The translations under genes were made by a program, and so were the position numbers. The notes below the pieces were generated by a model. It did not search any database. It was not told where the DNA came from and saw only the letters and a program-made list of their open reading frames with translations. From Hemibagrus wyckioides (taxonomy: Eukaryota; Chordata; Actinopteri; Siluriformes; Bagridae), in NCBI RefSeq assembly GCF_019097595.1, contig NC_080720.1:31677352-31741351 (forward strand): a stretch of 64,000 nt of DNA, given 5' to 3'. Numbering within the stretch: the stretch's first letter is position 1; each line of letters starts with the position of its first letter. Positions 24,710 through 63,109 of the stretch are shown here, piece by piece.

Positions 24710-26663
24710 TTTTTGGTGTCGTCTAGGTTGTTGACTTCAGAGCAAAGTCTGTGAGGTCGTACGACTCCATGGGTCAGAGGCACGATGACATCTGTAACCT
24801 GATACTGTGAGTGGCCAAGCTCAGTTTCTATAGAAACAACTCGCACACACCTTGCCTGACTGACCGCTTGACTATTTTTTTAATTTTTCAAATTGTAGGA
24901 TGTACATAAAGGAGGAGTACGAGGTCAAGAAAGGCAAAGATATGGAAATCTTAAAGTGGACAGTGACCAGCTTGCGAGCCACTGTAAGTTTAAAGCAGGA
25001 ATTTTCTATTTTTAACTTTTATTCTTTTATGTAATGACTGATACACACTTCTGAAAATAAATCGCTAGGAGGTTCCGCAACAGAAGAACGGAAGCGACTG
25101 TGGAGTCTTTGTTTGCAAGTATGCCGACTACATAGCACGTGGACGCCCCTTTACCTTTAGACAGGTAACACACATGCACACACATTGGCCTGTAAAAAGC
25201 ATGTCTAGTCATTTCTAGTCTAATATACAGGAGCAGGGGTGTAGGAATGGAGTAAACAACATCTTACTGGCTAGCAAATAAACAACAATACTAGCCACAT
25301 CACTGCAACTGACACTGAGATGATTGGACTGGATCTTGTGTTGCGTACACTCAACATTATTTGCATGTCATTTTCATTTGTGGCCTGTAGATGAGGATAC
25401 TTGGAGCTGTAGGCATACCCAATTCCTATTCACTACATTTTCTCTTCATGCCAAAACATTAAGAGCTTAAAAGATTTCATTTTTGGGCGTGGTCAAACCT
25501 ACCAACCTTCCCACACTTGATACATACACAGATCATCAATAATATTATGACCACTGACCGGTGAAGTGAATAATACCGATGATCTCATCATGGCACCTGT
25601 TAGTGGGTGGGATATATTAGGCAGCAAGTAAACATTTTGTCCTCAATGTTGATGTGTTAGAAGCAGGAAAAATGGACAAGTGTAAGGATTTGAGTGAGTT
25701 TGACCAAGGGCCAAATTGTGATGGCAGATAGATGACTGGATCAGAGCATCTTCAAAACTGCAGCTCTTGTGGGGTGTTCCCGGTCTGCAGTGGTCCAAGG
25801 AAGGAACAGTGGTGAACCAGCGACAGGGTCATGGATGCTTGTGGGCAGTGAAGGCTGGCCCGTGTGATCCGATCCAACAGACGAGCTACTGTTGCTCAAA
25901 TTGCTGAAGACGTTAATGCTGGTTCTGATAGAAAGGTGTCAGAATACACAGTGCATGACCATTTGTTGAGTATGGGGCCGCAAAGCCGCAGACCAGTCAG
26001 GGTGCTCATGCTCACCCCTGTGCACCACCGAAAGCACCAACAATGGACAAGTGAGCATCAGAACTGGACCACGGAGCAATGGAAGAAGGTGGCCTGGTCT
26101 GAAGAATCACATTTTCTTTTACATCACATGGGTGGCCAGGTGTGTGTGTGACGCTTACCTGGGGAACACATGGCACCAGGATGCTCTATAGGAAGAAGGC
26201 GAGCCAGCGGGAAGCAGTGTCATGCTTTGGGCAATGTTCTTTTGGGAAACCTTGGGTCTTGCCATCCCTGTGGATATTACTTTGACACATACCACCTACC
26301 TTAGCATTGTTGCAGACCATCTACACCCTTTCATGGAAACCGTATTCCCTGATGGCTGTGAAGAATACTACAACTAGTAGAGTCCATGCCTCAACAGGTC
26401 AGGGCTGTTTTGGTAGCAAAAGGGGGACCAAATACAATATAAGGCAGGTGGTCATAATGTTATGCCTGATCTGTGTACAAACATGTCTGTAGTGAATATC
26501 AGTTACCTACTGTATATTTTCTTATACTTTTGATGCACCAAAATGTAGAGTAATGATAAACCGTTAAAATCCCTTTCCTGTTTGTCTGTCTGTGCAGTGT
26601 CACATGCCATATTTCCGTAAAGTGATGATCTGGGAGATTCTGAATCAGAAGCTGTTGCAGTAG
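20670..26663 (+). CDS. senp2: Sentrin/SUMO-specific protease 2, 17 exons, 591 aa
   Basis: Cysteine protease of family C48 that matures SUMO precursors and removes SUMO from targets, typically at the nuclear pore and in the nucleus. Exons: 20670-20857, 21984-22039, 22150-22259, 22342-22426, 22519-22606, 22685-22832, 23039-23145, 23310-23368, 23445-23502, 23623-23680, 23776-23931, 24110-24241, 24375-24578, 24727-24806, 24899-24983, 25069-25164, 26598-26663. All phases fit, and 591 aa compares with 589 in human SENP2. The protein starts MYEW, like human SENP2 (MYRW). A Gln run follows, and a basic KRPRR (exon 2) could be a nuclear signal. [11 protein letters not shown] just before the catalytic domain is typical of SENP2 rather than SENP1. 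Predicted catalytic residues are His479 (GVHW), Asp496 (SYDSMG), Gln543 and Cys549 (QQKNGSDCG), one off the human numbering. The gene looks intact and functional. A Tc1 copy sits in the last intron. Confidence 0.95.
24671..24713 (+). repeat. (ATTT)n microsatellite
   Basis: About ten ATTT units just upstream of senp2 exon 14, within 15 bases of its acceptor, so length changes could matter to the polypyrimidine tract. Confidence 0.9.
25527..26475 (+). mobile_element. Tc1/mariner element, copy 2 (949 bp, internal deletions)
   Basis: Inserted in senp2 intron 16, in the same orientation as the gene, with TA at both borders. Its ends are the inverted repeat CACAGATCATCAATAATATT and the imperfect complement ending GCCTGATCTGTG. 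It keeps the N-terminal half of the transposase ([35 protein letters not shown]) from 25864 to 26151. Downstream there are frameshifts, and the region carrying the second D and the E is missing. It is the same family as the copies at 13032, 50121 and 60920. Confidence 0.9.
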
Positions 26664-28420
26664 GAAGGGAAAAAAGAGAGAAAAAAAACTGAACTTGACC
26701 TGACCAAAGCACCGGACCACACAACGCTCGTCCTCCACATTTCTCTACAGACATCTGCTTGTCTGCTTCTGTTCTGCCCTTGGCCCTGTCCGGTCTGTTT
26801 AGACGGGTGGTGGTGCTTAAATCACGGGTGTGTGTATGTGTGTGTGTGTGTGTGTGTGTGGGTCCAGAGGGATAAAGGTTCAGGTCAGACGGTCAGGCAC
26901 ATAATCAGCACATGGATGTTTATTTGTTCTAACTGCTTTGTTGTTAATGAAGCATTTGTCATTCCTAGAATGGTCTTATTGCCTGTGTGTGTGTGTGTGT
27001 TAGGCTCTAGTGCTCCTTTCATTGAGATGTGATTATTTGAATGTATGCTGATGTAAAGAAGTGCATGACGGTCTTTTTTTTTTTTTTTTTGGTTTCATTT
27101 TGTCCAAAAGACACCCTCCACACCACACCCCACCCCCCGCCTGTTGGGCTGAATTTATTGTTGTACTTTTTTAACACTAGGGGGAAAAAAAAAGAAGGAA
27201 ACGACTTATTTATTCAGCTGGATGTAAAAAAAATGTTCGTTTTTCTTTCATAGCAATCACGGGCAATGACGGAAGTGAATGTATGCGAGAGCTTTACGGT
27301 ACCTGAGCTGCGGATTGCAGTGAAAGCTGCAGTATTTATTGCGTGTGTTTAAGTCCAGAGTGCCTTGATGATGGCTTTTTTTTGTCCGATCTTTTTCTAA
27401 ATCTGCAGGAGACAAATAGATTTACTAAGATACACTACTTGTGTGCTACTGGAGGTGTGTGTGTGTGTGTTTGCCTGAAATGAGACATTACTGAGGTATG
27501 TACAGTATGATGAGTGTGTGATAGTAAAGCAGATACCTGTTTTTATATATTCGACATGGATTATATGCTATATTTGTAATGCAAGTATGTTTTCTCTTTT
27601 TTTTCCAAACTGGAAGTGTAATGAATGCCAAACTTGACATGGTTATGGTTTCAGATCTCTAATAGTGCATGGTCAAGGAAAGCCCTTTAAAAGGAGCAAC
27701 AAGTAGCGTTATTTATCTCTGGCCTGCCAGTCGTATTATTTCATTATGAAAACCCTCTTTTTGTTTTCTTTCCTCGTCCAGTCTTCTAAAAAACACCAGT
27801 AGGTGGAATGATGACGCTAAAATGAAAATCTATATATACGTGTACATGGTGTCCTGCAGTGTACCGGCTTGCTGTTCCAGGGTGTATCCCGGGGTAGGCC
27901 GTATCCCTGACCAGGCTCACTGAAGCTGATTGAACGAAACTGGACAGTGGTTTAATTTTCATCAGCTTCATCTCTCACCATCGTGCAGCGTTCTCTATTC
28001 TCCTCCTGCCACACGCTTTAACCCGGATGTTTCAGATTTTATTGAAAAATTCTACTTTTTGCTCCTTTCTTTTCTAATGCAATCATTATTTATGAACTAA
28101 CATTCTTGTTTTGTTGTAAGACTGAGGAGTGTGTGCAGATTATAGGTTTAACTGAGATTTGGTGGCCTACTGTATATGCGCTGTTTTTGTTTTTTTGGTC
28201 ATTCAAAATGTTGGTAATTATTTTTATAAAGAATAAAGTGAGGGAAAAAAAAGCTGGTCTTTTTGACTATACTTTTCTTCTGATGGTCATGTAAAAATGT
28301 GTGCACCCTTAATAGCGCCTCTTTGTTCACTTCCCTAACTAGTCCTTCATCCAGAAGTGCCCGGAAGAATACGGACACATGCTGAAGGGTGTATAATTAT
28401 TGATTACTTTCAATAAACAC
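26664..28420 (+). other. senp2: senp2 3' untranslated region (probable)
   Basis: After the TAG the sequence is non-coding, with (GT)n runs at about 26828-26860 and 26983-27000 and oligo-T at 27072-27090. Candidate poly(A) signals AATAAA occur at 28232-28237 and 28412-28417. At about 27840-27960 lies a degraded retroposon-like stretch (CCAGGGTGTATCCC). Which signal is used cannot be told from sequence. Confidence 0.5.
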
Positions 28421-28771
28421 GTATTTCCTGTTTTCTTGTAAATTTAAATAAGAACATTTACCACCCACAAATCATGGGGTGTGCACTGCATATTAGATGT
28501 ACTGACGATATTTCACCAGCAGGTGGAGCCGTCAATTATGTTTCATTACATTACAATTCCTTCTGTTGGGACAGACTTCGTGGAAGGAATTTTCACACAT
28601 TTTAATCAAACCAACTTTGTTTATTAGTGTGTATATTTATATATTTTAAATATGACACAGCAGCTAAAGAAAACATTGACACGATACACCACAAACTCCC
28701 CTGAATTACAGTAAACACAATTTCAGGCTCAAGACACTGCATTCCTTTCAACTACCAGAGAATTCCAGCAC

Positions 28772-28807
<36 letters not shown>

Positions 28808-29985
28808 GGAAAAGGAAATGAAAACTATCTGAGGATGATGTTAAGCATGCGGAGAGAAGGTGTGAATGATGATGGGATTGCAGTGTCTTCCGGTGAAAGC
28901 AAAGCAAAAAATAAAAACATCTGACACAAGGAAAATTGTACATTTATGCAAATCTGATGATATCTCTAGAGGCCACACTGGTAAAGTGTTTTGAAAAGGA
29001 ATAAGACACTCGTGCAGTGTCATGCTGTTGTAGGAAAATAATCAACAACGAAGCTCCTTATTTTTCTACAACAGGTCGTCTTGATATGGTTCGATCCTAC
29101 AATTATCCCACGGCAATTTCACTACAAATATGGATCTAGACAGACACCATGTTGGTTCCAGAAAGTTCTTCTTGATTTAGGTATCTGGTCTGCAATGCTA
29201 ACTTTAGTAACTTTTCCCTGCTTGGGCTTTCACTAAGGGCTGAACCTGCCCTGAATTCAGAGTGGAAACAAAAACATGACCCAGTTCTCACCTGCAATAA
29301 GACTGCCCACTTCCACATGATCCACTGGTTAATTTATCCCCATCTCTTAATTATTCACGCAGCTGTGTGTGTGTGTGATGGAGACACCAGCAGCTGGTGC
29401 TCATGGGAGTGTAAGAGGATCTACTGTCCCACATTCGATATCTGAGAAAGATCTGGACTGGTGTGTAAACAATATGATGAGCACCAATGTTCTAGTAACA
29501 AGTTCAAAAATAATATTCTTCATCCCTGAAGATGAAGAGCAGACTCTTATACATGGCAGTTTAGTGAGGATGTGTTTGACATGCTGAAGTCTAGCCCTGA
29601 TCTAGATTTAATACTGAACATACCCATATGTACACCCTAAAGATTTTGAACATCCTTAAATCCAGTGTATATCCAAGTTGAGTAATCATAAAAACTGTCC
29701 TGTTTTGTACAGTACTGATTTATATCTGATGTCACCCAGAAGATGACAGGCTCCATCGTTGACTCTGATTCCTCTCCAGGTTTCCCTCAAGGAACTTGTT
29801 TCCCGTCATCTCTGCCTTGTTCATTAGGGATCCCGGATTTCTGCAAAGCTTGTTAAAAGTGCTAAACAACTTTAAACTCAAGACACACATGGAATTTTCA
29901 TGAACCAGATGCCTGGTGTTGTACTAATCCTAGACCTTCTCTAAATATAAAAGACCGTCCAGTCTTTGTAATCCTTCAGCAGTCC
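28421..29985. other. Intergenic / pjvk 3' region
   Basis: Space between the convergent senp2 and pjvk genes. It contains a (CA)n run at about 28769-28803. TTTATT at 28620-28625 is an AATAAA on the minus strand and could end pjvk transcripts. I see no additional gene. Confidence 0.5.
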
Positions 29986-32900
29986 TCACCGTAAGCTTTT
30001 GTGCCAGAGGTCGAAGCATGGCACGGCGTGTAAGCGCACGTACTTCTGCCCACCAGAGGAGCACTCGAGGCAGCCGTAGACGGTCTCTCGGCGCTGGTGG
30101 GACTTGCTGCAGAGCGCACACAGGCCTTTGGGGACGTTATGGTTGAGCAGGTTGACTCGAGTGTGCTTGTCCTCGCGCATGTACGACGAGGACAGGTCAG
30201 TCATGCTGGCCGCCTTCTCGTAGTAATCCGCCACGTCGTCCAGGTACAGGTCCGAGTGCGTGAGCTCCTCGAACGTTCTGTCATCTGTCATAGTGAAGGA
30301 AAATGACACCAGGACAAAACAATGGGCTTGATCTACTTTCTTATCAACTGTCAGGCCATGCGTTTTTTGTTTATGTTCTTTGCCCTGCCTGATCCCGCCT
30401 CTGTACACCTGCCCCTTCTTGTCTCACTAATTACCTTACCTATATTTACCTGCTGTCTTGTGCTTGTGCCTCCTGGTTTCTTGTTTGCTTTCTGCTTTGT
30501 TATTTTATTAATAAATCCCCCATTTCTCATTTTATCCCTGCATTTGGGTCTGGTTTCTGTACCTACAGAGGCACCCACTCTTGACATTTGACAATTATTT
30601 TTTAAAGACTATACATTCTATAATACACTATATTGCCTAAAGTTTTGGGACACCCCTCAAAATCATTGAATTCAGGTGTTGTATTTCAGAGGTTGCGCAC
30701 GGCCCTTTAGTTCCAGTGAAAGGAACTCTCTTAATGCTTCAGCATACCAAAACATTTTGGAAAATTTCATGCTCCCAAGCCTGCACAGAGTCCTGATTTC
30801 AACCTGATAGAATACCTTTGGGATGAATTAGAGTGGAGACTGAGAGCCAGGTCAAAACTGGGACATCTGCCTTTACATGCACATGAATGTAATATGGAGT
30901 TGGCCCACATTTTGCAGCTCTAACAGCTTCTGGGAAGGCTTTCCACAAGGTTTAGGAGTGTGTTTATGGGAATTTTTGACCATTCCACTAGAAGCACATT
31001 TGTGAGGTCAGGCACTGATGTTGGATGAGAAGGTCTGGCTCGCAGTCTCCGCTCTAATTCATCCCAAAGGTGTTCTATGGGGTTGAGGTCAGGACTCTGT
31101 GCAGGCCAGTCAAGTTCCTCCATACCAAACTCTCTCATCCATGTCTTTATGGACCTTGCTTTTGCACTGGTGTGCAGTCATGTTGGGAAAAGGAAGGGGT
31201 CATTCCCAAACTGTTCCCACAAAGCACATAAAAGAGCATGAAATTCTCCAAAATGTCTTGGTATGAAGCTGAAGCATTAAGAGTTCCTTTCACTGGAACT
31301 AAGGGGATGAGCCTAACCCCTGAAAAACAACAGCTGAATCCAATGATTTGGAGGGGTGTCCCAAAACTTTTGGCAATAAAGTGTACATGTAGACGAGTGC
31401 AGCTACAAAATTTTGCCAGGCCATACTGAAATCCAGTGCCAAAAGACACATTAGAGTCCCTGCAAAAACTCTGAAAAGGTTCAGATGTAATGATTTGGTC
31501 TTGACACAAAGCACTAGGTTTGGCAGAAACACAGAAGGTCTCATCACCATGACGACACCGATACCCCATAGTGAAGCACGGTCTTTACCCAGTCACTGAT
31601 TTTTGCTGGATGGACTCCGCTAGGCAAAGGTGTGATTGTGCCATATTTTTTTAAATCATGGATTTGTTGGGTTTTTGTAGTATGTCAAAAGTTTAAGGAC
31701 ACTTTTCCTGATGCTTGGTCTGATTTAGGGGTTTTATAGCAATGGAGACGGAATTTTATCATGGTATATGATGTGTTACATTTTGTGAGCTGGATCATAT
31801 GATCTCTCAGTGGCTGTAAAAGGACAAGTTACCTGCTCTGAAAGGGTTCCCATAAATGATTCCCGAGAAGAACCTTCGCAGCCTGCCAACCGAGAACCTG
31901 CCCATGAATCCTCCGATCTGCTCGCGCATCTGCTCTCTCTCAAAGCCTCCAGCTGACCCTGGTGCTACACAGATATCTGCCCAGAGCATGTAAAGTCAGG
32001 TTGCAGGAGATAAAAAATCATAAAAATCATAAAAATGCGTAAAAATCATCATCATAGAGCATGCGCTATACAGAGGCTAGTGAGGAAAAGATTATTTATA
32101 GCTCCTATAACATTCACAGACATTCTACAGCTTTAAGTGTGCTACAGCTTTTTTTCAGGTGAAAAGTAACCGAGACGTCCATCAACTTACTGAGACGTCC
32201 GTCAACTTACCGAGACGTCCATCCAGTCGCACGTAAATATCAAATATGCTGAAGGCTATGGTGGTGTGGGCAGGAATTACGATGGCTTTGTCACGGCCTT
32301 TGGGATTATGGATGTCGTCTATCTGAAACTGTAAGAAAGAGGGGTGTGTGTAAGTGTGTGTAGGTGTGTGTGTGGTTGTAGGTGTGTGTGTGTAGGGGTG
32401 TAGGTGTGAAGGGGTGTGTAGGTGTGCACGTGTGTGTGTAGGTGTGTGTGTGTGTAGCTTTACATGTTACCCTGCATTATGTTCATACACATGTCTTTAT
32501 AATTGTGTGTGTTTACCCGCATGGTAGCGCCGTGTACGCCAGCATGGACGGTGAGAGAACACTGCCGCGTGGTCCGAATGCTCTCCATGACGACACACAG
32601 TACTGTCCGCCCGCTGTCTTTAGACTGACGGATCAGACAGTGATCCAGATCAACTTTCCTGAAGAGAGAGAGAGAGAGACAGAGAGAAAGACACAATAAC
32701 ATTTTGGCTAGTTATACATTCCTTTTAATATACTAACGCTTCAGTATCTCCAAGTAGCATGACCCAATAAAATAACCTCGAGTTCAGCTCCCGTAGTAAG
32801 GTCGGAACCTCCACCTCATGTTTGGTCACAACCCCAAACGACGCTTTGACCGCCACGGAGTCCGAGCCGCTGATGTTGACGCCCACTTCATGTATCAGGT

Positions 32901-33770
32901 GGTTGCCCAAGCGGCCGTTTAGAGACACGTCTGACTTGTCTTCATAGTTGAGAAGCTGGTAAGAGGACACTCCTAATACAGAGAAACCGCTCGGGTTACA
33001 CATCTCATAATAAATTCACGCTTCATATCTGTTTGCATCTCGTATTCTGTTGTAATGATCTGCTAATGCAACTAACGGCAGCCTGTGAGCGTGAAGAACA
33101 CAGCAGCGCCACAACCACCTGGTTCTGAGATGGACTTTGCTCCATTAATGCAACATTAACATAGATTTTTTTTCACGTTTTTATTTTGTTGATCTGTTTT
33201 TCTATTTGTGTGTGTGTGTGTGTGTGTTTTGGCACTGCTGTTGACTTTTACACAAATGTATTTTAAGGTGGATTTAATTTAGAAAACCCATCAATGCAAC
33301 ATTAACAAACTATGTGAAAACATCTTGCTGTTGTGTTTTTGGTTTTGTTGTCATCTAGTTAAATTTGTTCTTGTGGTTGTTGGTTTTTGCTGTTACGGTC
33401 TTGCAAGTTTTTATTCTTAGAGCATTTGCACTGACGGAGGCATAAACCCTAACATTATGTCATGTTTTGTGCAACAGAATTTTCTCTATGCTCACAATAC
33501 TAGAAACAAACTAGAGATAACAATTTAAACATGCACTTGGCTTCTGTCAAAACTCTTACCTGCAGTGATCTCCTTTTCTCCCACCAGTATGTCCTTGAGC
33601 GAGAAAGGTGTTGAGCCATATTTGTTCTTCTTCCAGAAATGCCTCCTCCTCTTCCTGGTCACCAGGCTGAGAGGTTGATATCGGTCGGCCTCGCTCAGGC
33701 TCGGGACGGGAATCAGACGCCCGGTGTCTCCTACCTGCTTCACAAAATTCTTAGTAGCTGCTGCGAACAT
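29986..33770 (-). CDS. pjvk: Pejvakin (gasdermin-family, DFNB59), 6 coding exons, 369 aa
   Basis: Pejvakin is needed for hearing and is linked to peroxisome turnover in hair cells; it shares the gasdermin N-terminal fold. Exons: 33560-33770, 32777-32972, 32517-32658, 32211-32328, 31833-31976, 29986-30284. All phases join to give 369 aa (human 352). Hallmarks are the [15 protein letters not shown] start, [29 protein letters not shown] and [13 protein letters not shown]. At the C-terminus two CxxC pairs (C326/C329 and C342/C345) form the family's zinc-finger-like site, followed by HAVPC; C345 and C360 match human C328 and C343. The C-terminal region is short, unlike the long inhibitory domain of pore-forming gasdermins. 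The stretch coded by exon 5 (GGFERE to NPFRA) looks poorly conserved against human. The exon 2 donor is GTTATT, which is weak, and the exon 4 donor is tandemly repeated. An insertion-rearranged Tc1 element lies in intron 5. Confidence 0.95.
30626..31383. mobile_element. Fold-back Tc1-like element (two inverted 5' halves)
   Basis: Flanked by TA (30624-30625 and 31384-31385) within pjvk intron 5. The left end CACTATATTGCCTAAAGTTT and the right end (imperfect complement) are inverted. Inside, plus-strand 30711-30870 carries a shortened transposase segment (TTTAGTTCCAGTGAAAGGA, later PAQSPD). The minus strand of 30920-31310 carries a longer copy of the same segment, including [20 protein letters not shown] at 31138-30920. 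The two arms are therefore partly inverted copies, each starting from the same terminal sequence, with different internal deletions. It is non-autonomous. Confidence 0.8.
32171..32220 (-). repeat. 20-bp tandem repeat duplicating the pjvk exon 4 splice donor
   Basis: CGAGACGTCCATCAACTTAC and a near-identical copy (32171-32190 and 32191-32210), plus a partial third unit at 32211-32220 that is the exon end. On the minus strand this gives three exon-end/donor junctions 20 bases apart: GTAAGT at the exon edge, GTAAGT again, then GTTACT. Confidence 0.85.
32340..32460. repeat. GT-rich imperfect minisatellite
   Basis: About 120 bases of GTGTGTGTAGGTGTG-type units between pjvk exons 4 and 3. It is polymorphic-looking and non-coding. 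Confidence 0.85.
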
Positions 33771-36750
33771 GGCAAAAACTCATGACTCGACAGGTTGAAA
33801 TCAAAGCATCAGTAGTCCCTCTGTAACTTTTACAGCGACATGTTTGCTTGAAGAGAGAGGAGAGAGGAGAAAGAGAATGTGCCGTGGCCGCTCAGGCACA
33901 AGTGATAAATAATGAAGAGAAGGAAAGCTGATAAGCCTGTCCTGTCCAATGGGTTGTGTTCGTCACTGTCTCGTCTTGACTGCATCAGAGCCTACGTTTA
34001 ATCTACAGCATAACTGCATGAAATATCTCTTAATGCAAAGGCTTCACTACATCTATGTGCTGGAAACGATCCACACTGCATCTAACAAACTGTGCCTTTA
34101 AAGCGATGTGGATTAGTTTCCTAACTGAGTGTTTGATCCCTTATATAGTATAATAGTACATTTTTTTGTCAGCATGCAGAAAACGAAAGGTCTAAAGACA
34201 AACCATAACGATAAAACAGGCCTCTTCTCCTGTGAGAATATCATCTGTAACATCTGCTCTTCTGATTCTGTTTAAGTGAAATGTTAGATATAAGATCTCC
34301 AGTCTGTTAAACTAATTTGCATGAACACTGAGGAAATGCATGATATCCTACGATCACTGTACATGAATATGAACTGTACAGTTAAGAGTTCGGAGCCGGG
34401 CCGTTACCTTTCTTCTCCTTCTAGAAGTTTTATATGTGGAAGAATAAACATGGCATTGATGGTAATTTATGTTCTATAGGACAGCACTAGAAAGTAATTA
34501 CAGATCTTATAAATGTAGATGAGTGACTACCCACCGCCGAGTGCTGGCCTTTTACAACAACACTCCATTCTTAAAAGGGTAAAGATCTCCTATTTATGGA
34601 ATAAGTGGCTCACACATGACCTCATGTGGCTTTCCCTGTAATTCCACTATTGGGTGGAGAAAAAAAAAAAGTCAAATCCTGTTTGAGGAACATTTTGCAA
34701 CATGTGTGAGTGTGTGAGTGTGTGTCTGAAAGAGCGCTCTCACAAAGCGGCGTCTGTACGGAAAACAAGCAGAGTTTACACTGCTTCATTGTGGTCCACG
34801 TCTGGAACATCCCTGAGGTCAGAGTGTTAGCTCGGAGGCTGTGACGATAACAACGGTAAATAGGCGTGTGTACACTGCCAGGTAGCTAACCCGGAACAAA
34901 TTATCTAATTTAGTTCACTCAACAACTGGGGAGGGAAAGAGGGAATTGTGGGATGGAAGGTTTGGGCTGTTCATATCCAGTGTTGCACAGGATCTATTTT
35001 AGCAAGCAAGATCATAGCGAGAGATTGTGCCTTTTGGAAGTCCAACCAAAATAGCCAGGAGTTCTAATAATGCCTGATAGCCTACTTTGTTTTGTCTTGC
35101 TGAAAGGCCGTACCATAGCAGTTTGAGCTCAGATGAATGTTTCCTTAGAAAAATCCCCTGAGCTTAAAGCTGACCTGGAGCAATTTGTGTTTACTATCCT
35201 CCACAGCGATCATCACAATGTGGTCACTGGGCCATCACCGTTGATTCTGTAGGAAGGAGCGCCCAAAATAATACGGATCACATCTAAACTGATTTCCTAA
35301 ACCACATGCTGGCTAACAAACACGTGTGTGAGCAATAAGACACTACAGCTTCTGTTATAGCAAATAATCAACAACAGGGTGATTTGGTTTGTTTATAGTC
35401 ACATTTAATGTCCATGGAACAAGTTAGTTCCTGTTCTCACTCACTGCGATGTGTCTGGCAGCTGGAACTACCATCAGAGAGTTATAGCAAAATTCATCAA
35501 CGCTATGTAGAGTATACAGGAACCTCTGTAAACATGACCTCAGCTGCAGTGAGTTAGCAAGAAAACAGCATAAAAAAACCCATTCATGGATGATTTGAGC
35601 AAGGATTCCTCTGAAGTGAGTCCTGAATATCCTGGACATCACAGCTGCTTTTCTTCTCTTCCACTCTCGTACCCTCTCTCAGCCCTGCCTGTGGCCTCAG
35701 GAAGCCGGGTGATATATCTCTACATCCTTTATCATCTCGCCCACAGCTGTTTTTGGCATCTCTGGGCATTAAGGCAAGCATGAAACACACCAAAAATCAG
35801 CATCACCCCATAAAGAAATGCGTAGAAAATACAGATCGGGTTACAAAAGTTATCCAAATCATAAAAATATAGTATGATGTACATACTATATTGACCTTAA
35901 TCATAAAAGGACATTGAATGTTTTTGTACATATAAATAATTTTTTAAGACTCCAAGAGACCGCCACCCCCCTCTGAAAGACATATGTGATGTCTAAGAAA
36001 CTTGGAGACGCTTGTCGGGGATCTTGGATGACTTTTCAGAGCAGTAATATTTCAGGTTGCTTCGTATTGTTAGGTTTGTTTTTCTGGGCTGTAATTCAGA
36101 CCGCAAGCTTTCAAACACAGTTTAAATCCAGAGACAGAAATAGTACAAAACATTCATTTTTTTTCCCTACTTAAAACCATTTGTGTTTGGAATCACAACG
36201 TTTTGTTTTTTTTTGCTGCGAAACATTCAGCCATGTATAACCTCCTGGCAGAGGTGGCCATGTTTTGAAAGAATTCTAACAAGAAAGGTATTTTAGCTAC
36301 GCTTTAACAGTCTGGTTTTGTACTGTTCCTTGTTTAATTGAGTTTATTGGCTCTGCCACAGTACTCATTTTTGGATCTCTAAAATTCTGCCTCTTCAGCC
36401 TCCACAGACCTCCCAAAAGCATGCATGAGGTGACTTAAAATAGCCCCTTAGGTGTGAATGAGTGTGTGAAGGTGTGTGTGTGTGTATGTGTGTGATGTAC
36501 TGGTGTCCTTTCTGGATGTGGTATTCCCAGATCATTCCCAGGATATGGATGCTGCGGCCCTACTGAAAACGAAGGAATGAATGAATGATTTTTCCAGATG
36601 TTTTTTTCCCCAAAGAAAGATATTATCATATAAAATTCTTTTGGTTTAATGTTTATGTTATGTGTTGACCATTGTTTTTAGGGGTGCGAATAATTACGGA
36701 AGCTGCTGTGAAACTGCTGCTATTTTAGCTTTAGCTTGATGAGAGGCTGA
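33771..36750. other. Intergenic region, pjvk to col5a2
   Basis: The two genes diverge here. I see no exon or full-length transposon. A GTGTGT-rich, degraded retroposon-like stretch lies at about 36455-36580. The pjvk promoter presumably lies just above 33770, but no diagnostic element is visible. Confidence 0.5.
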
Positions 36751-37041
36751 GCGAGTGGCGGGAATAGTGGGAGGGAGGAGGCGCGCGTGCCTCTCTCTCT
36801 CTCTCTCTCTCTCTCGCGCGCTCGCTCTCTGTTTCTCTTTACGCGAGGGCACGCACGCGCTTGCGTCTGAGCAGTGTCTGACCTGGAGGCTGAACGCAAC
36901 GGAACGGAAGGGTCTCCCGGAGAACAGCGGGCATCCCGAAAGTCCAGTGAAGAGGATTAAATCCCCCTCGGCTGGAGGGGAGCGCGTGCAGAAGTTTTCA
37001 CGCGTGTGTCGCGTCGTGGGGGGGGTGTGGGTGCGAAAAGA
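36751..37041 (+). promoter_or_regulatory. col5a2: col5a2 5' leader and proximal promoter
   Basis: A marked GC/CpG-rich change from the AT-rich surroundings, with a (CT)n run at about 36791-36815 followed by CGCGCGCTCG, runs up to the col5a2 ATG. Such polypyrimidine plus CpG leaders are common in fibrillar collagen genes. The transcription start is not determinable. The overlapping ATG at 36755 opens an unrelated frame dominated by the CT run. Confidence 0.55.

Positions 37042-63109
<26,068 letters not shown>

Noticed and set aside
25864..26151. Possible host gene in senp2 intron 16
   Set aside because: It is a transposase fragment bounded by inverted repeats and TA duplications.
20670..26663. 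Calling the protease SENP1
   Set aside because: The [11 protein letters not shown] segment, the DSMGQ form and total length fit SENP2 better.
29986..33770. Calling the gasdermin-like gene GSDME
   Set aside because: The N-terminus, the [13 protein letters not shown] block and the C-terminal paired CxxC with HAVPC are pejvakin features; a long GSDME C-terminal domain is absent.
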